64,000 nucleotides of DNA from Usnea hakonensis (lineage: Eukaryota; Ascomycota; Lecanoromycetes; Lecanorales; Parmeliaceae), in the NCBI GenBank assembly GCA_013423325.1, contig BLJB01000089.1, positions 311,788-375,787 on the forward strand, in the 5' to 3' direction. Below the pieces are notes generated by a model. That model searched no databases. It saw only the letters and a program-made list of their open reading frames with translations, and was not told the origin of the DNA. A program made the translations under genes and the position numbers. Below are positions 53,934 through 64,000 of the stretch, in pieces. The number at the start of each line of letters is the position of its first letter. The stretch's first letter is position 1.

Positions 53934-55977
53934 ATGCCTTGCGCTAAGATCACTCTAACATACCCCCTCTATGCGGCCGACTTTGACCCGCGAAACAGCG
54001 ATTTCCTGCTCGTTGGTGGGGGTGGAGGAGAAGGACGGAGTGGAGTAGGAAACAGAATAGTAAGCAGGATATCAATGTATCAGAACCACGCTTACCAATT
54101 CTCTCTAGACGTTGCTCAACGCCTCTAGAAAAACTGAACTGTCAGAAGTCTTAGAGATCGACCTATCACGCGATGAAGATTCGGTCACTACCTTGGCCTA
54201 CGCGCAATCCACAGAACTATGGGCGACCGCTTTTGCGGGTATCAATTCTTCGACTGCCGACCAGCAAAGAGGCAAGAATGAACATCTAAGATCTTTCCTG
54301 CTAGAATACCCCCCTCGGCGAAAGGTAGGCGGAGATGGCGAATTATTGGAGAGAGACAGTTCTACAGAATTTAGAGAGGGAACTAAGGCGTTGGGGAAAG
54401 CCTCGTTATTTACACCGAGTTCTGCAAAAACGAAGGAAACGTTCCAGAGAGTGTTGAGACTATCGAAAAAGAAGAAGGACAACGGTCCTCGACTAGGGGC
54501 CGTGGCCACGGGGCTGGCGCCAGTTGGGGAGGTTGTGATTTTTGCTGCGGACACGAGTAGACCAGGACCTAATGATATCAAGGGTCGGATCAAGCTGGAA
54601 GAGAAGCAAGAAGCTGCAGATGTGGACCTTATTTCCCTTGAAGGGGACGGCCAACATGAGGGCAAATTCCGAGTCGCCTACTGCACTGACTACGAGGTCT
54701 ATGTCACAGAGGTGGACTACAGCAAGGAGGACAATTGTACACCACAAAGCATTCAAAATATACATGGTACCCCTCACCCAGACGTTTTCGCTTCGAACAA
54801 GGCCCGCCCCAAGTTCCGCTGCTTGCGATTCCTGACTCCTACTCTTCTACTTCTCCTCCAAAACAAGGTCAACGGCAACGGCGCCGAACTCCTTCTGCTC
54901 GAACTCTCCGGCGTGATCGTCCTTCGCAAAAGCCTCCACAAGAAGATCAAGTCTGCTACGGCTATGTCTGTCGCCCTTCTCCCTACTGCTTCATACTCAC
55001 AAATAGATCAACATGTCATCGCCGTTGCTGGTGCGGACACCTCCATCACAATCTTGACCGTCGACCGTTTTACGTCCTCTCCCTTAGGCAAGGTTAAATT
55101 TCGCCCTCACAGCTTCCTTCCCTCGGTCCACCCAGCCTCCATCACATCCATCGCCTTCTCCACCTTCCATCCACCAGCAACACCTTGGAATAAATCATCA
55201 CCTCAATATCTCAAGCTGGCATCTACATCCATCGCAAATACCTGCGTTGTGCATACCCTACCCTTGACGCCGCATCCAAGTCCACCTCCCCAAGATCAGC
55301 CAGCACACTACCTCCTCAAGGCACCTGTCCGCAGTAGTCTCGCCCAGAACACAATCTCTGTATTAGTCGCCATCTTAGCCATTGCCATTGGATCGTTCTT
55401 CCTACAGGCTTTCACCGAGATAAGAGGTGGTACGCCAGAATATCTGGGTGCAAAGGGGTGGCTCAGCAAACCAATTCATGACTGGATCGCCAGACCATAC
55501 ATGTTCGAGGACGGCTACCTGAGCGCCGCAAGCTCCCACGCCAAAATCAGCACAAATGCCGTAAAGACGTCGCTGAGCGCGGCTTCCGAGGCCATTCAGA
55601 CACCATTCCACGTCGTCGAGAGCGCGGCGGCGGAGGCGCAGGAAAAGCTCGGTCTCCGCGACCTCCTGAGACGAAGGGACATGGGCGATGATACTTCGGA
55701 TCATGGGAATGACGGGACGGACATCATTGTTCGGCATTCCCCCACGGAAGGAAGAGAGACTGCTTTGTCGGCTGAGCTCGGGAATTCGAAGAAGCTGCTC
55801 GAGAGCGAGCACCAGCCGAGGAGATGGGAGGAATTGAAGGAGCATGAAAAGACGGTTTGGAAGAAGAGATTGGTCGATGCGGGGGAGTGGACGGTCGACG
55901 AAGGGGAATCCGTACTCATGGGCGTCTTCTTTTCGGGGCTGGCGAATGCGGTGGGTGCGGTGGCTGGTCATGCGTGA
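53934..55977 (+). CDS. SEC12: Sec12-like guanine nucleotide exchange factor for Sar1
   Basis: Exons 53934..54059 and 54109..55977, intron 54060..54108 (GTAAGC...TCTAG), phase 0; 664 aa. The cytosolic N-terminal part is a beta propeller: YPLYAADFDPRNSDFLLVGG, GEGRSGVGNRI joined to TLLNAS (the glycine-rich K/G loop region), FRVAYCTDYEVYVTEVDYS, KFRCLRFLTPTLLLLLQN and DQHVIAVAGADTSITIL. One membrane helix follows (NTISVLVAILAIAIGSFFLQ, near residue 455), then a lumenal C-terminus with amphipathic helices. This is the topology of Sec12, which loads GTP on Sar1 at the ER to start COPII budding. The splice join recreates a known family motif, which supports it. Confidence 0.92.
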
Positions 55978-56710
55978 TTTGATGGCGGTTGGTCTGGTCG
56001 AGTCATTGGTGTTGGGTCTTCATAAGAGAGGGGAAATACTATGCAAGTCAGATACACACATGACGCTGATTGAATGTTCTCATTGTCATACAATAATAGT
56101 GGCATACTTACTCAACAACCACTCACAATCAACGTGCTCTACTCAAACTACTTATCTACTCAATCTTCCCACTCAACAACATCACACGCTATAAGACCGC
56201 ACGCACGTTCGATAACACTCAAAATCAACTACATTCCATGCCATACCATGCCAGTGTCACGGAACGAATAGTTGAAAGCTACCTTAGTGCAGATAAAATA
56301 ATGAATAGCAAGTAAATATCTGTCCTCTCGGTCCATCCTTGACCCCTCCTCCTCCTCCATCCCCCCTTTCTCCCCCTCAACTCTTAGATCTACTCCTACT
56401 CCAAAGAAGGGAAAGGGAAGGAAAGAAAGGAAAGGAAAGGAATGGCGCAGAATGGGGAAGGTATCAATCCACGTCTTCCAAGGGTTACTTTTAAAGGACA
56501 AGCGTGCGCGAGGGAATGGTTTGTACATCTTCTTTTTTTCGCTCGAAGCTCATGTATTTTCTTCTATTCTGTTTAATTTCAAACCTCAAACTTCAAGTCA
56601 GGGACACACCCAAAGTAGAGAAGAGAATCCCCCATATCCAAATCCCCTTCCCAACCAAGAAAGAAAACTCTCCTCCCCCCTCCCCATCCCCATCCCCCAT
56701 CTCCAATCCC
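55978..56710. other. Convergent intergenic region, 733 bp
   Basis: No gene. The 3' parts are pyrimidine-rich (CTCCCCCCTCCCC-type runs up to 56760). Confidence 0.4.
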
Positions 56711-57478
56711 TCACATGCCCACCACCCCCCCAAAATCCCACCCCCCCCTCCTCCTCTCCCCCCTCCCCCTCCTCAACCCCACCTCCCCATCCCCAACCAA
56801 ATATCTCCATCTTTTCCCAATACTATCTTTCCCCTTGCCCAACTGTCTCGCGCACTCGTCCCAGTCGCTCTGGCGCAGTTGCAGTTTCGAGAGGATGAGG
56901 GCGACGAGGGCGCTGTCGTCGTCGGTGGACCAGGGTGAGTCGTTGGTGGTTTTGTTTTCGTTTTCGGGGTCTGGGGAGGTGGGGGGTTTGGGTGAGGGGG
57001 TGTGTGGGGGGGTGGTGGGGAGGGCGGCGAAGTCGGAGTGGTTGAGGCCGAGGGGGAGGGTGGGTGGGTAGGTGCGTTGGCGTTTGGGGGTGGAGGGTCG
57101 GGTGTGCTGGAGGTTTTCTTGGTCGTTGCGCGCGGGGGCGTGCTGGAGGTTTTCCTGGTCATGCGAAGGAGGGCGCTGCTCGTCGGTCGAGGAGCGGCGA
57201 CGCTTGAGGTTGCTGCGTGGTGGTGTGTGCGGTGGGTGAGAGGTTGTGGCTTTGGCGGGCTGCGCCGCGGGCGATTTTGTCTTTTTCATGGGCTGGGCGG
57301 CGCGGGGCGCGGATGTGAGGACGATGGGGCTGCCGAGATGGGGTGGTGCGCGGATGGTTTTGGGGCTTGGGGTGAGGGTTGGGAGGTTGCTGGTGAGGAG
57401 GGTCTGCAGTGCGCGACAGGTGCTGTACATGTTGGAGCTATTGGGCGATTGGCAGGTTGAGGAGGTCGGTGATAGCAT
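56711..57478 (-). CDS. Myb-like/SANT-like nuclear protein, uncharacterised
   Basis: Single exon; from the ATG at 57478 it gives 255 aa. The frame stays open further upstream, but that part is C-rich and repetitive, so I prefer MLSPTSSTCQSPNSS or the next ATG, MYSTCRALQTLLTSNLP. The middle is disordered and basic, with KRRRSS and STPKRQRTYPP as possible nuclear signals and a duplicated DQENLQH. The C-terminal block WSTDDDSALVALILSKLQ, LRQSDWDECARQLGKGKDSI, GKRWRYL has the tryptophan spacing of a single Myb/SANT-like helix-turn-helix. DNA binding is an inference. The opposite strand also has open frames due to skewed GC; codon pattern and the Myb-like block favour minus. Confidence 0.7.
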   Translation of the reverse strand: MLSPTSSTCQSPNSSNMYSTCRALQTLLTSNLPTLTPSPKTIRAPPHLGSPIVLTSAPRAAQPMKKTKSPAAQPAKATTSHPPHTPPRSNLKRRRSSTDEQRPPSHDQENLQHAPARNDQENLQHTRPSTPKRQRTYPPTLPLGLNHSDFAALPTTPPHTPSPKPPTSPDPENENKTTNDSPWSTDDDSALVALILSKLQLRQSDWDECARQLGKGKDSIGKRWRYLVGDGEVGLRRGRGERRRGGWDFGGVVGM

Positions 57479-58610
57479 GGTTGTCGCTGGTATGTAGGAA
57501 GCTGTGCGCGGATGCTTGCGAGGTGCGCAGTCGAGCGATGAGGGGAGGAGCATCGTCGCAGAGAGTCGTCTGAGCGAATTTTGGCTGGCTGCCTGTTTCG
57601 AAAGCGGTGTGAGGCTGTGGTGTTTGCGCCGGATGGAACGGAGAGAGCAAATTGTATGACGGATGGTCGAAAATGGCAAGAATGGGATCGCAACGGTGGC
57701 AGGAAGATGCTTGTGTGATTTGTAAAGCTATTGCGACGCGTTTGGTTGATGAAATGTGAATGGTGATGGATGTCAGAGTCACATCTTCTTTCTCTCTTTT
57801 GCGCCGGCTCGAAATAATCCAGGAAATGCGCTAAAGGGGCTAGTACCACTAGCGCAATTCAACGATTATATTGGACTCTCCCAATCTCCCATGGGCCATC
57901 CACCCCCAACATAGATGCACCAATAGGATACTGATCCGCTCGTCGGGTATTTGATGAAGCAAGCTACGGCCTCGGGGCTGTCGGCCTTGCTGTGTTAAGG
58001 AGAATGAGTCATACACCCTTATTTAATACATCATCGTTTTGACTTATTTGCCTGGTGGATCTTCGAATATTTTCTTTTGAGAGGGGGGCCACGTATAATG
58101 AGGCCTTGACGCTTTGATATTTTCTATTTTATTTTATTTCATGAGGTCATGGCCGCTCAAGAGGCCTGCAGGTTTCTTGCTCATAGCCGTTCCGTCTTCT
58201 GAAGGCAGCCTATTACATGAATGCTGGGTATCTCAGCGGCCTCAGCGTTATTCTTTGCCCGCGAAACAACGTATGCAATTGCTTCCTAATCAGACAGCAT
58301 TGAAATTGTCCCATACTGACGCAGTTGCTTTATGTTCCTCGGAGGGTGTCTGGAGATTAGAGCATCATGAATGGTAAAACGCGCACTTGCTTTCGTCAGC
58401 ATTGGATGGAATTGGCAGGGTACTTATGGCATTTCTTGGGAGAAGAGATGAAGCAATTACGCAAACAGGACGCATAACACTCTTCTGTCGGTGACTACTT
58501 TATTCATCATCACGATCCGGGCATGAAAATTCGCCGAAGCATGGCTACCTATTTCGAGCAGCAATTTACGGAGTATGCGGAGTACAATACGCGTAAAGTG
58601 ATTTTCCGTG

Positions 58611-58620
58611 TGACGCGTCA
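58611..58620. promoter_or_regulatory. TGACGCGTCA palindrome
   Basis: A perfect 10-bp palindrome that combines an ACGCGT (MCB-type) core with flanking TGA/TCA. A second ACGCGT-like core (TACGCGTAAAG) lies about 20 bp upstream. It could bind an MBF- or bZIP-type factor. Which gene it serves is unclear. Confidence 0.5.
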
Positions 58621-58741
58621 GTTTCGCGATTTCGGTCTTGGGCACCACCACTCCGCTTTAAAGACCTGCTCACGCACGGCCTCTTCATCATGACTGGATT
58701 GCAACCCTAGTTTTAGCATGCAGAACAGCATGGGCTTACTA

Positions 58742-58759
58742 TCAGTGACGAGTCACTGA
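58742..58759. repeat. Short perfect inverted repeat
   Basis: TCAGTGAC, GA, GTCACTGA: 8-bp arms around two bases, flanked by a further imperfect ATCAGT/ACTGAT pair. Meaning unknown; it contains GTGAC/GTCAC half-sites. Confidence 0.6.
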
Positions 58760-59274
58760 CTGATAAGCCATTCACATAAGTACTATGTCTGGCATGAGCT
58801 ATCGACCCACAAGACCTGATCATCATCTTCAAGATTTAATCCGCCAGTGAGGAAGAGAGGTACACGAATTCGACTAATTGGGCTAACAGTCTGCTGTGGG
58901 TCACTAATGCCTCATTCCACTCTATTTCCTTTCCATTAAGTGCTCTTCTGTTTACCACATTCGTTGTCGAAACCGCAGCCGTTGTCGATTCTCCACAGCT
59001 CCTCGGTCACTGGTGGTCTTTTTCTCGAGGACAAAGGATCACTTGATCGGTGCAGGCTATGGCGCCAGTAAAGAACATTCAAACACTTGAGAAATGGGGT
59101 TTACGTGCAGCCGGCTGCTTTGACTAAAGACGATAGGCAATTAAAAAAGTGTGAAAACATTGGGAAAAGGAAGAACGGTGAGCTAGATATTTCGTTGATT
59201 GGATCCAAAACCCTTGATTCTATTGTCCAACAATTATATTTACGTGCATCGCTCTCGACAACAAAACTTTTCAA

Positions 59275-61038
59275 TCAGTACTCGTCACCAAAAGAAGAAC
59301 CAGCAGACGTCTCCCATCCTCTCGAGCTTCTCTCAGCCCGTCGCCGTCGCCAATCAGACGGAAAGGGCGAAGACAGCGTCGAACTCTCCCTCGAACTGCA
59401 ATTCCCAAACTTCTCCATCATTTCAAAATACTGCTCCGCCCCCGTCACCCCTTCATCTTCCTCCTCCCCACCCTCCCTCACGCGCATCATATGATCAAAA
59501 GCCCAGCCCGCCAACGGCCACTCCTCCCCACTCTGCTGCAAACTAGATCCCGGCGGAAACTTCCGCTCGATGACTTCCTCCAGCATCTTCAGGAGCTGGT
59601 GCGAATTCTTGCGCTTGTTCTCGTCCGGCTCGAGCGCGATGAGCATCACGGCTATCAACTCGTCGCTATACCCATTCACAAACTCCATAAGAGGCCGTCT
59701 CGTTTCCGGCGCCGTCGCCCACGCCTCTTTGGCGCTTTGGCTAGAGCTCGCTCCGTCGGGCAGCCCCACAATCGGCGCTTCGAAATGGATCAGGAAATGC
59801 ATCACCGCGCCGAGGGCATAGACGTCGCCTTTTGGCGAATGCCGAGGCAGTTCTGGCGGCTGCCAGATGGGCGTGCCGGCGGGATCATAGGTCGCGAAAT
59901 TGAGTGTCGCGTGGCCGAAATCCGCAAGGACGGCATCCGGATACGAGGAGCCTGGCGTGGCTCCGGGCCGCAGGAAGACGTTGCTGGGTTTGACATCCCG
60001 GTGGCAGACACCTCGGCGCTGCGGGTCGCTGCGACGGGCGTCGAAGCCCCGATGCAGGTGTTCGAGCGCCGAGGCTAGTTGGCGGTATATCTGCCAGAGG
60101 AACGGTTCCGGGAGCAGGAGCCCCCGTTTGCGGTACTGATCGACGAGCAGATGTAAGTCGCCGCCGGCGCAATACTCGAAGTAGTAGCGGGCGCCGTCCG
60201 CGCGGTGCGAGTCGAGGGCTTGGTACGGCTCAAAGGCGTGCAGCTGGATGATGTTTTTGTGGGGGGTTGGGAAGAAATCTTGGAGGATGGCGGCTTCGAT
60301 GGGTTTGGCGTAGAGAGAGCGGGCGTAGGCGACTGTTTTGCGGGCGATGAGTTGGTGCGTTTGAAGGTTTCGCATGAGGTGGATGATGCCTTCGCCGTCG
60401 ATGCCAATCTGCTTTATATATTCGTGTGTGCCGCTTTGAGGGTGGGGATTCTTGATGAGGCTGACATTTCCGGAGAGAGGGTTGGAGAACGTCACCAGTG
60501 TGGCCTGGGTCGAAGTCGAACGTGCAAGGCGGATTCGGCAGAGCGATCGACCGCGTCTTTGCAGTAGTGTGTCTGGACGTTCGCGTTCAGAGGCAGCCAC
60601 TTGGGTGCCGTCGTACTTTACCATGTCCAATCGACCACTTTGGAGGTCGTCTTTTCCGGCAATCTCATGCACGACGTGGGTCTCCGGACCACCCTCGGAT
60701 TCCTCTCCTCCAGTACCCTCACGCTCAACGGCGTTGTGCAGATCGCCCTCGGATTCGTCTTCTCCAACACTCTCACCCTCACCTCCATTCCTCCCATCAC
60801 CACCACTCCCATCCCCCCCAACACTCCCACCCTCCACCACATCCCCCGAATAACAAACACTCACCCCATCCACCGAAACCACGTACGAAAAACACTCCAG
60901 CTGCTGACGCTCCGACCGCGTCCCCCGCTCCCGACCACAGTCACATCCCAGCAAAAACATAGTCGCCTGCGACCTATTATACGGTCTCGGGCTGAAGATG
61001 CTCAGATTGAGATCCCGTGACGGTGAAGGAGAAGGCAT
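59275..61038 (-). CDS. Ser/Thr protein kinase, NEK-like, divergent
   Basis: Single exon, 587 aa. The first 200 residues are disordered, rich in Gly, Glu and Asp. The kinase domain begins with KQIGIDGEGIIHLMRN (glycine loop, one Gly replaced) and ARKTV (ATP lysine). It continues with HKNIIQLHAFEP, YYFEYCAGGDLHLLVDQYRK, VCHRDVKPSNVFLRPG (near 345-360), LADFGHATL (near 377) and GTPIWQPPELPRHSPKGDVY. The catalytic residues are present, so it should be active. The inserted GFDARRSDPQRRG before HRD and WQPPE in place of APE are unusual. Overall it resembles NEK-type kinases of filamentous fungi. Its role is unknown. Confidence 0.88.
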   Translation of the reverse strand: MPSPSPSRDLNLSIFSPRPYNRSQATMFLLGCDCGRERGTRSERQQLECFSYVVSVDGVSVCYSGDVVEGGSVGGDGSGGDGRNGGEGESVGEDESEGDLHNAVEREGTGGEESEGGPETHVVHEIAGKDDLQSGRLDMVKYDGTQVAASERERPDTLLQRRGRSLCRIRLARSTSTQATLVTFSNPLSGNVSLIKNPHPQSGTHEYIKQIGIDGEGIIHLMRNLQTHQLIARKTVAYARSLYAKPIEAAILQDFFPTPHKNIIQLHAFEPYQALDSHRADGARYYFEYCAGGDLHLLVDQYRKRGLLLPEPFLWQIYRQLASALEHLHRGFDARRSDPQRRGVCHRDVKPSNVFLRPGATPGSSYPDAVLADFGHATLNFATYDPAGTPIWQPPELPRHSPKGDVYALGAVMHFLIHFEAPIVGLPDGASSSQSAKEAWATAPETRRPLMEFVNGYSDELIAVMLIALEPDENKRKNSHQLLKMLEEVIERKFPPGSSLQQSGEEWPLAGWAFDHMMRVREGGEEEDEGVTGAEQYFEMMEKFGNCSSRESSTLSSPFPSDWRRRRAERSSRGWETSAGSSFGDEY

Positions 61039-61187
61039 TATATAGGACGGAAACCGACGAGGATGATGACGATGACGATGAAGTGGGAAAGATTGCTGCG
61101 GGTTGTTGTTGATTGAGGAAGATGGGTCGATATGGGATGGGGGGGGGGGGTTGGGGAAGAAGTATGTAGGAAGAGGGGGGAGGGGGG

Positions 61188-61222
<35 letters not shown>

Positions 61223-62364
61223 GGGGGAAGAAGTATGTAGGAAGAGGGGGATGGGGAGACAATAAGGGGGGTTTGACAAAGAAAAGTGGGAGATACAATG
61301 GGCGTTGTTCTTTAACAATGGGACATGTGAGATGCTTTGTTTGTTCCCTTTTGTTGACAAAGGGACAGACAGGAACAAAGGGCTTTAAGGAGAGATTGCT
61401 GGTTTGGTGTACAGGGCACATGTGGGATTCATGTCATAGCGGTGCAGGGCAAAGTGAAAAGAAAGATAGAGATCCATTAAGCACCGAGACGCGGGGAGCA
61501 AAACACGGCGTACAAATAACACGATATCAGCAGAGACATGTGCGATGGCTGCTCTCCAAGACAAGCGATTCAGGAGGAAGATAGCAAACGAAGAGCACCA
61601 ACCCTCTGCTCCTCCCGTCAATTCTATATGTCATTCCAGGAACATTCCCTATCTATCCACTACCGTACTCAATGTTGTAAGTGAACAGCATTAGAACACC
61701 TCAAAAAGTAGAATTTTCACTGATACTTCTCTGTTTCAAGCTTTCAGATTCTAGATCAGTTGCAGTAGCCGTTGTTTGGAAAGCGTTTCGTACTTCAATG
61801 GAGCCATTAGTCTGAGTGAGCGCAGTAGCTTCGGAGCTTCTTCCAGACACTAAAGAGTCTCGTTCAAGAGTGTTCGTTTGGCACCAATGGTTTTGAAGGT
61901 ATAGTATTCTAGAATGATTCGTCTGGGTGAAGCATTAGCTGGGATGGGTTTTGGTAGCTGGCGGACCCAGAATCTAGGTACCTAGGTATCTTTGAGTGAC
62001 ATTTTATTTTTTCTTTGGAGCCGACTCTTATAATTCTTCATCATCGACTCAGCAGTCTGGACTGTTGAAACCTTTGCTCTTGAGAAGGGTGTGAGTGAGG
62101 TGAGTTATTAAGAGTAACTTCTCCTACAACCATCATACTACCTTCAGCTCCAACAGCTCTCTCTCTGAGTGACATTTTACCTTTTACCTTCCTTTGTACC
62201 TGACTCTCGCAGTCCTTCATAATTATCAGCCAAGACTCTTGATAATCAAGAGCTGCCGCATTAACCCACATGGGCTGTTCTACAGCCTAGACACTGCCAA
62301 GAGGGTAGAAATTTGCAGTGCTGCCAGCGATGCCTGGTCATGTATATACTAATCGATGCTACAC
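61039..62364. promoter_or_regulatory. Region upstream of the NEK-like kinase, 1.33 kb
   Basis: No gene supported. The proximal 230 bases are C/T-rich on the kinase's sense strand, containing the poly-G (plus-strand) tract. Further out there is a short direct repeat TGAGTGACATTTTA at about 61994 and 62168. Confidence 0.4.
61139..61250. repeat. Poly-G tract between two 27-bp direct repeats
   Basis: GGGGAAGAAGTATGTAGGAA (then GAGGGGG) occurs near 61153 and again near 61224, with a nearly pure G run between. On the kinase's sense strand it is a CT-rich leader. Replication slippage or an assembly artefact could both explain it. Confidence 0.85.
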
Positions 62365-63461
62365 TCACAACGATGCTTTCGCGGGAGAATGCATGTCCAC
62401 CAGCCTTTGTTCACTTTCTTCCACCCCTTTCTTCCAGCCGTCGTACCTGGCACTGGAGAAGCTCTTTACACCCTGTGGTCCGTGAGCAGCTATATGCTCG
62501 GCTAGATCAACGCCATCCTTCATGGCGTTGTTGCCACCCTCTCCACCAAGTATTGGCACGGCGTGAATAGCGTCACCCACCAACAGTACACCTCGATCTG
62601 CGAGCTCCCTAATCTCTTGCTCCGCACCCAAGGTACTACGCATCAACCAATGTAGCACTCTATCTTTTCTGACTTTGCTAGCATCGAACATCTCTTCATA
62701 TGCCTGCCCGAGGTCCCTGAGCTCCTGCAACTCTGCGTAAAACTCTTCAGGAATGTGGGTCGCTCCGGGGACCGCCCTATCCGGTCTGTGCAGTGGATCG
62801 TTCTGCCGTGCAGGGCGAGAGTACGTGTAGCTGAGATCAACATAGGTTGCAGTGTACTGGTTCACGGCGATCTGGAAGACCACGTCTTCTTGGCGACATT
62901 GGATGATGGTCAAGCCGCGCATCTGTGGAGCCATTATATTCTGAAAGCTGTCAGGCGACATCTTCCTCTGGCCATTGTAGACGACGAAGGGTAAGACTTT
63001 AAGTTGTATATCTGGAGCCAATGATTTGCGAACTTGAGAATGGACGCCATCCGTTCCGATCAGGATATGGCTTTCGACAGCCTGCTCATTGTGTATCCGA
63101 ACGATGACTTTCTGCGATGTAGCCTCAATGTCTTTGATAGTATGCTCCCATCTAATGTCCTGCTCTTCCCGAAGAAATTGCTCCCGTCTCCCACCAGCGG
63201 AATGTACCGGGAGCAGTGTCCATACCTGGCGCAAGTGCATCTCCTAAGAAACTGCCGACGCCCCCTCTAGCAGCGTCGATAGAAAACCGCTCGTGGAAGC
63301 TTGATTCGTCCATCTGCAGAATTTTGAGCATAGGTTGGTACGCCCAAGAGTGTAGTGTGATGCCATAGTTCTATCGTGGGGATGCCTTTCTGTGACAGAC
63401 ATCGTCCCAAGGTTAGGCCAGCACTACCAGCTCCGGCAATGGTTATTGGAGGCATTGACAT
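62365..63461 (-). pseudogene. FAD-dependent monooxygenase (salicylate hydroxylase-like), broken
   Basis: The N-terminus PPITIAGAGSAGLTLGRCLS is the GxGxxG FAD-binding fold. After KGIPTI the expected family segment is missing and the reading moves to another frame at YGITLHSWAYQPMLKILQMD, EHF-type text continuing through DAARGGVGSFLGDAL. A further frameshift leads to REQFLREEQDIRWEHTIKD. From there to 62365 the frame is intact: HILIGTDGVHSQVRKSL (DG motif) and GVLLVGDAIHAVPILGGEGG (GD motif). So there is one deletion of roughly 30 bases and one single-base-type frameshift, unless introns hide them; no suitable splice sites were seen. Such enzymes hydroxylate aromatic substrates using NAD(P)H. 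Sequencing error could explain the second break only. Confidence 0.75.
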
Positions 63462-64000
63462 GGCTGCAATAGTTGGAATGATATTTCAAGAGATGCATAG
63501 TAGTATACATAGTATGCGCGGGAATTAAGTGTAATAGCAGGTACGAGTACTTGGTGCTTTAGTAAGGGTTGGCTTGGGGCGCGTGGGGGTTGGGGAGCAG
63601 GGCCCGTCTGCCCGTCGGGGAGATACCGGGGAGATGTCTAGCTTAGCGCGATAGAGGAAGTAAGGTATGGGGATACAACCATCGCCATCGAGATCTTTCC
63701 AATTTGAAATAACATTCGTGGAGCGACTCCCAATGACACGGTATGTAATACGTGATAACTTCATTGATATTACTAGGTCTGACCACATCCGTGCCGATAT
63801 GGCTGATTTTCTGCATCCATATCACATGCCTCTTTGACCACGTCCAATCGAATTCTTTCCTCTTCCCGCGGAACTTTCGGCCATGGGTACCAAAGTAGAA
63901 ATGGCTGATCCTGTCACGCATTTGGCTTGCCAGCTCGCTAAATGTAACCCTCCTCATGGCTCAAATGACCTTTACGAGGATGAGCAACTCTGCAAGACGA
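63462..64000 (-). other. Possible unrecognised coding stretch at right edge
   Basis: The frame 63643..63957 (104 codons, ATG at 63957) reads SELASQMRDRISHFYFGTHG, KEFDWTWSKRHVIWMQKISH and GTDVVRPSNINEVITYYIPC, protein-like but unknown to me. It could be a fragment of an F-box-type or heterokaryon-related protein, but nothing proves it. No known motif is visible. Confidence 0.3.

Larger units (their letters stand above)
57479..59274. other. Intergenic, 1.8 kb
   Basis: No gene supported. It carries two palindromic sites annotated separately. A minus-strand frame reaching 57849 is the 5' extension of the Myb-like gene's frames and has no features. Confidence 0.4.

Noticed and set aside
1..64000. 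CRISPR arrays, bacterial operons, rRNA genes or complete transposons
   Set aside because: None was visible. All clear genes are eukaryotic with introns, and no reverse transcriptase, integrase or transposase motif was found.

Overview
The window is nuclear DNA of a filamentous ascomycete fungus. Short introns (about 44-95 nt, one of 191 nt) with GTATGT/GTAAGT-type donors and CTAAC/CTGAC-like branch points interrupt genes for fungal HEM1, STE3, SEC12, RPF1, RPA49 and GSH2. Protein style (HEM1 presequence, STE3 receptor, serine-rich low-complexity tails) fits Pezizomycotina, probably Leotiomycetes, but I could not run a search. Two unresolved bases and two long G tracts show a draft assembly.

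Layout. (1) 1-3.95 kb: housekeeping genes HEM1 (cut by the window edge), a small Tubby-like protein and RPA49. (2) 4.5-22.7 kb: an accessory island. Its left part (4.5-12.7 kb) is a graveyard of coiled-coil and FHA-type kinase relatives, several carrying in-frame stops of the kind C-to-T mutation produces. Its right part holds an intact FHA-like/Ser-Thr kinase (16.3-18.3 kb) between two intact members of an unrecognised W/F/Q-rich family (13.4-15.3 and 19.3-21.8 kb). The pattern kinase(-)/family-B(+) occurs twice, once with the kinase reduced to a C-lobe remnant. A triplicated hairpin lies in the divergent promoter of the intact pair. (3) 23.6-64 kb: mostly core genes: an ATRX/Rad54-like SNF2 ATPase, glutathione synthetase, mitochondrial SSB, RPF1, STE3-type pheromone receptor, a conserved membrane protein, a DUF4203-type membrane protein, Erf4, glycyl-tRNA synthetase, a LaeA-like methyltransferase, SEC12, a Myb-like protein, an orphan kinase, and a broken FAD monooxygenase.

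How they fit together. The core genes serve haem synthesis, RNA polymerase I and ribosome assembly (RPA49, RPF1), chromatin, glutathione, mitochondrial DNA and translation, mating, palmitoylation and COPII traffic; they are not a pathway cluster. The island is the unusual part. It looks like a lineage-specific family of signalling kinases and candidate partner proteins undergoing tandem duplication, point-mutation decay and local sequence exchange. Exon borders were set by hand from splice consensus and frame continuity. No transcript or database evidence was available.
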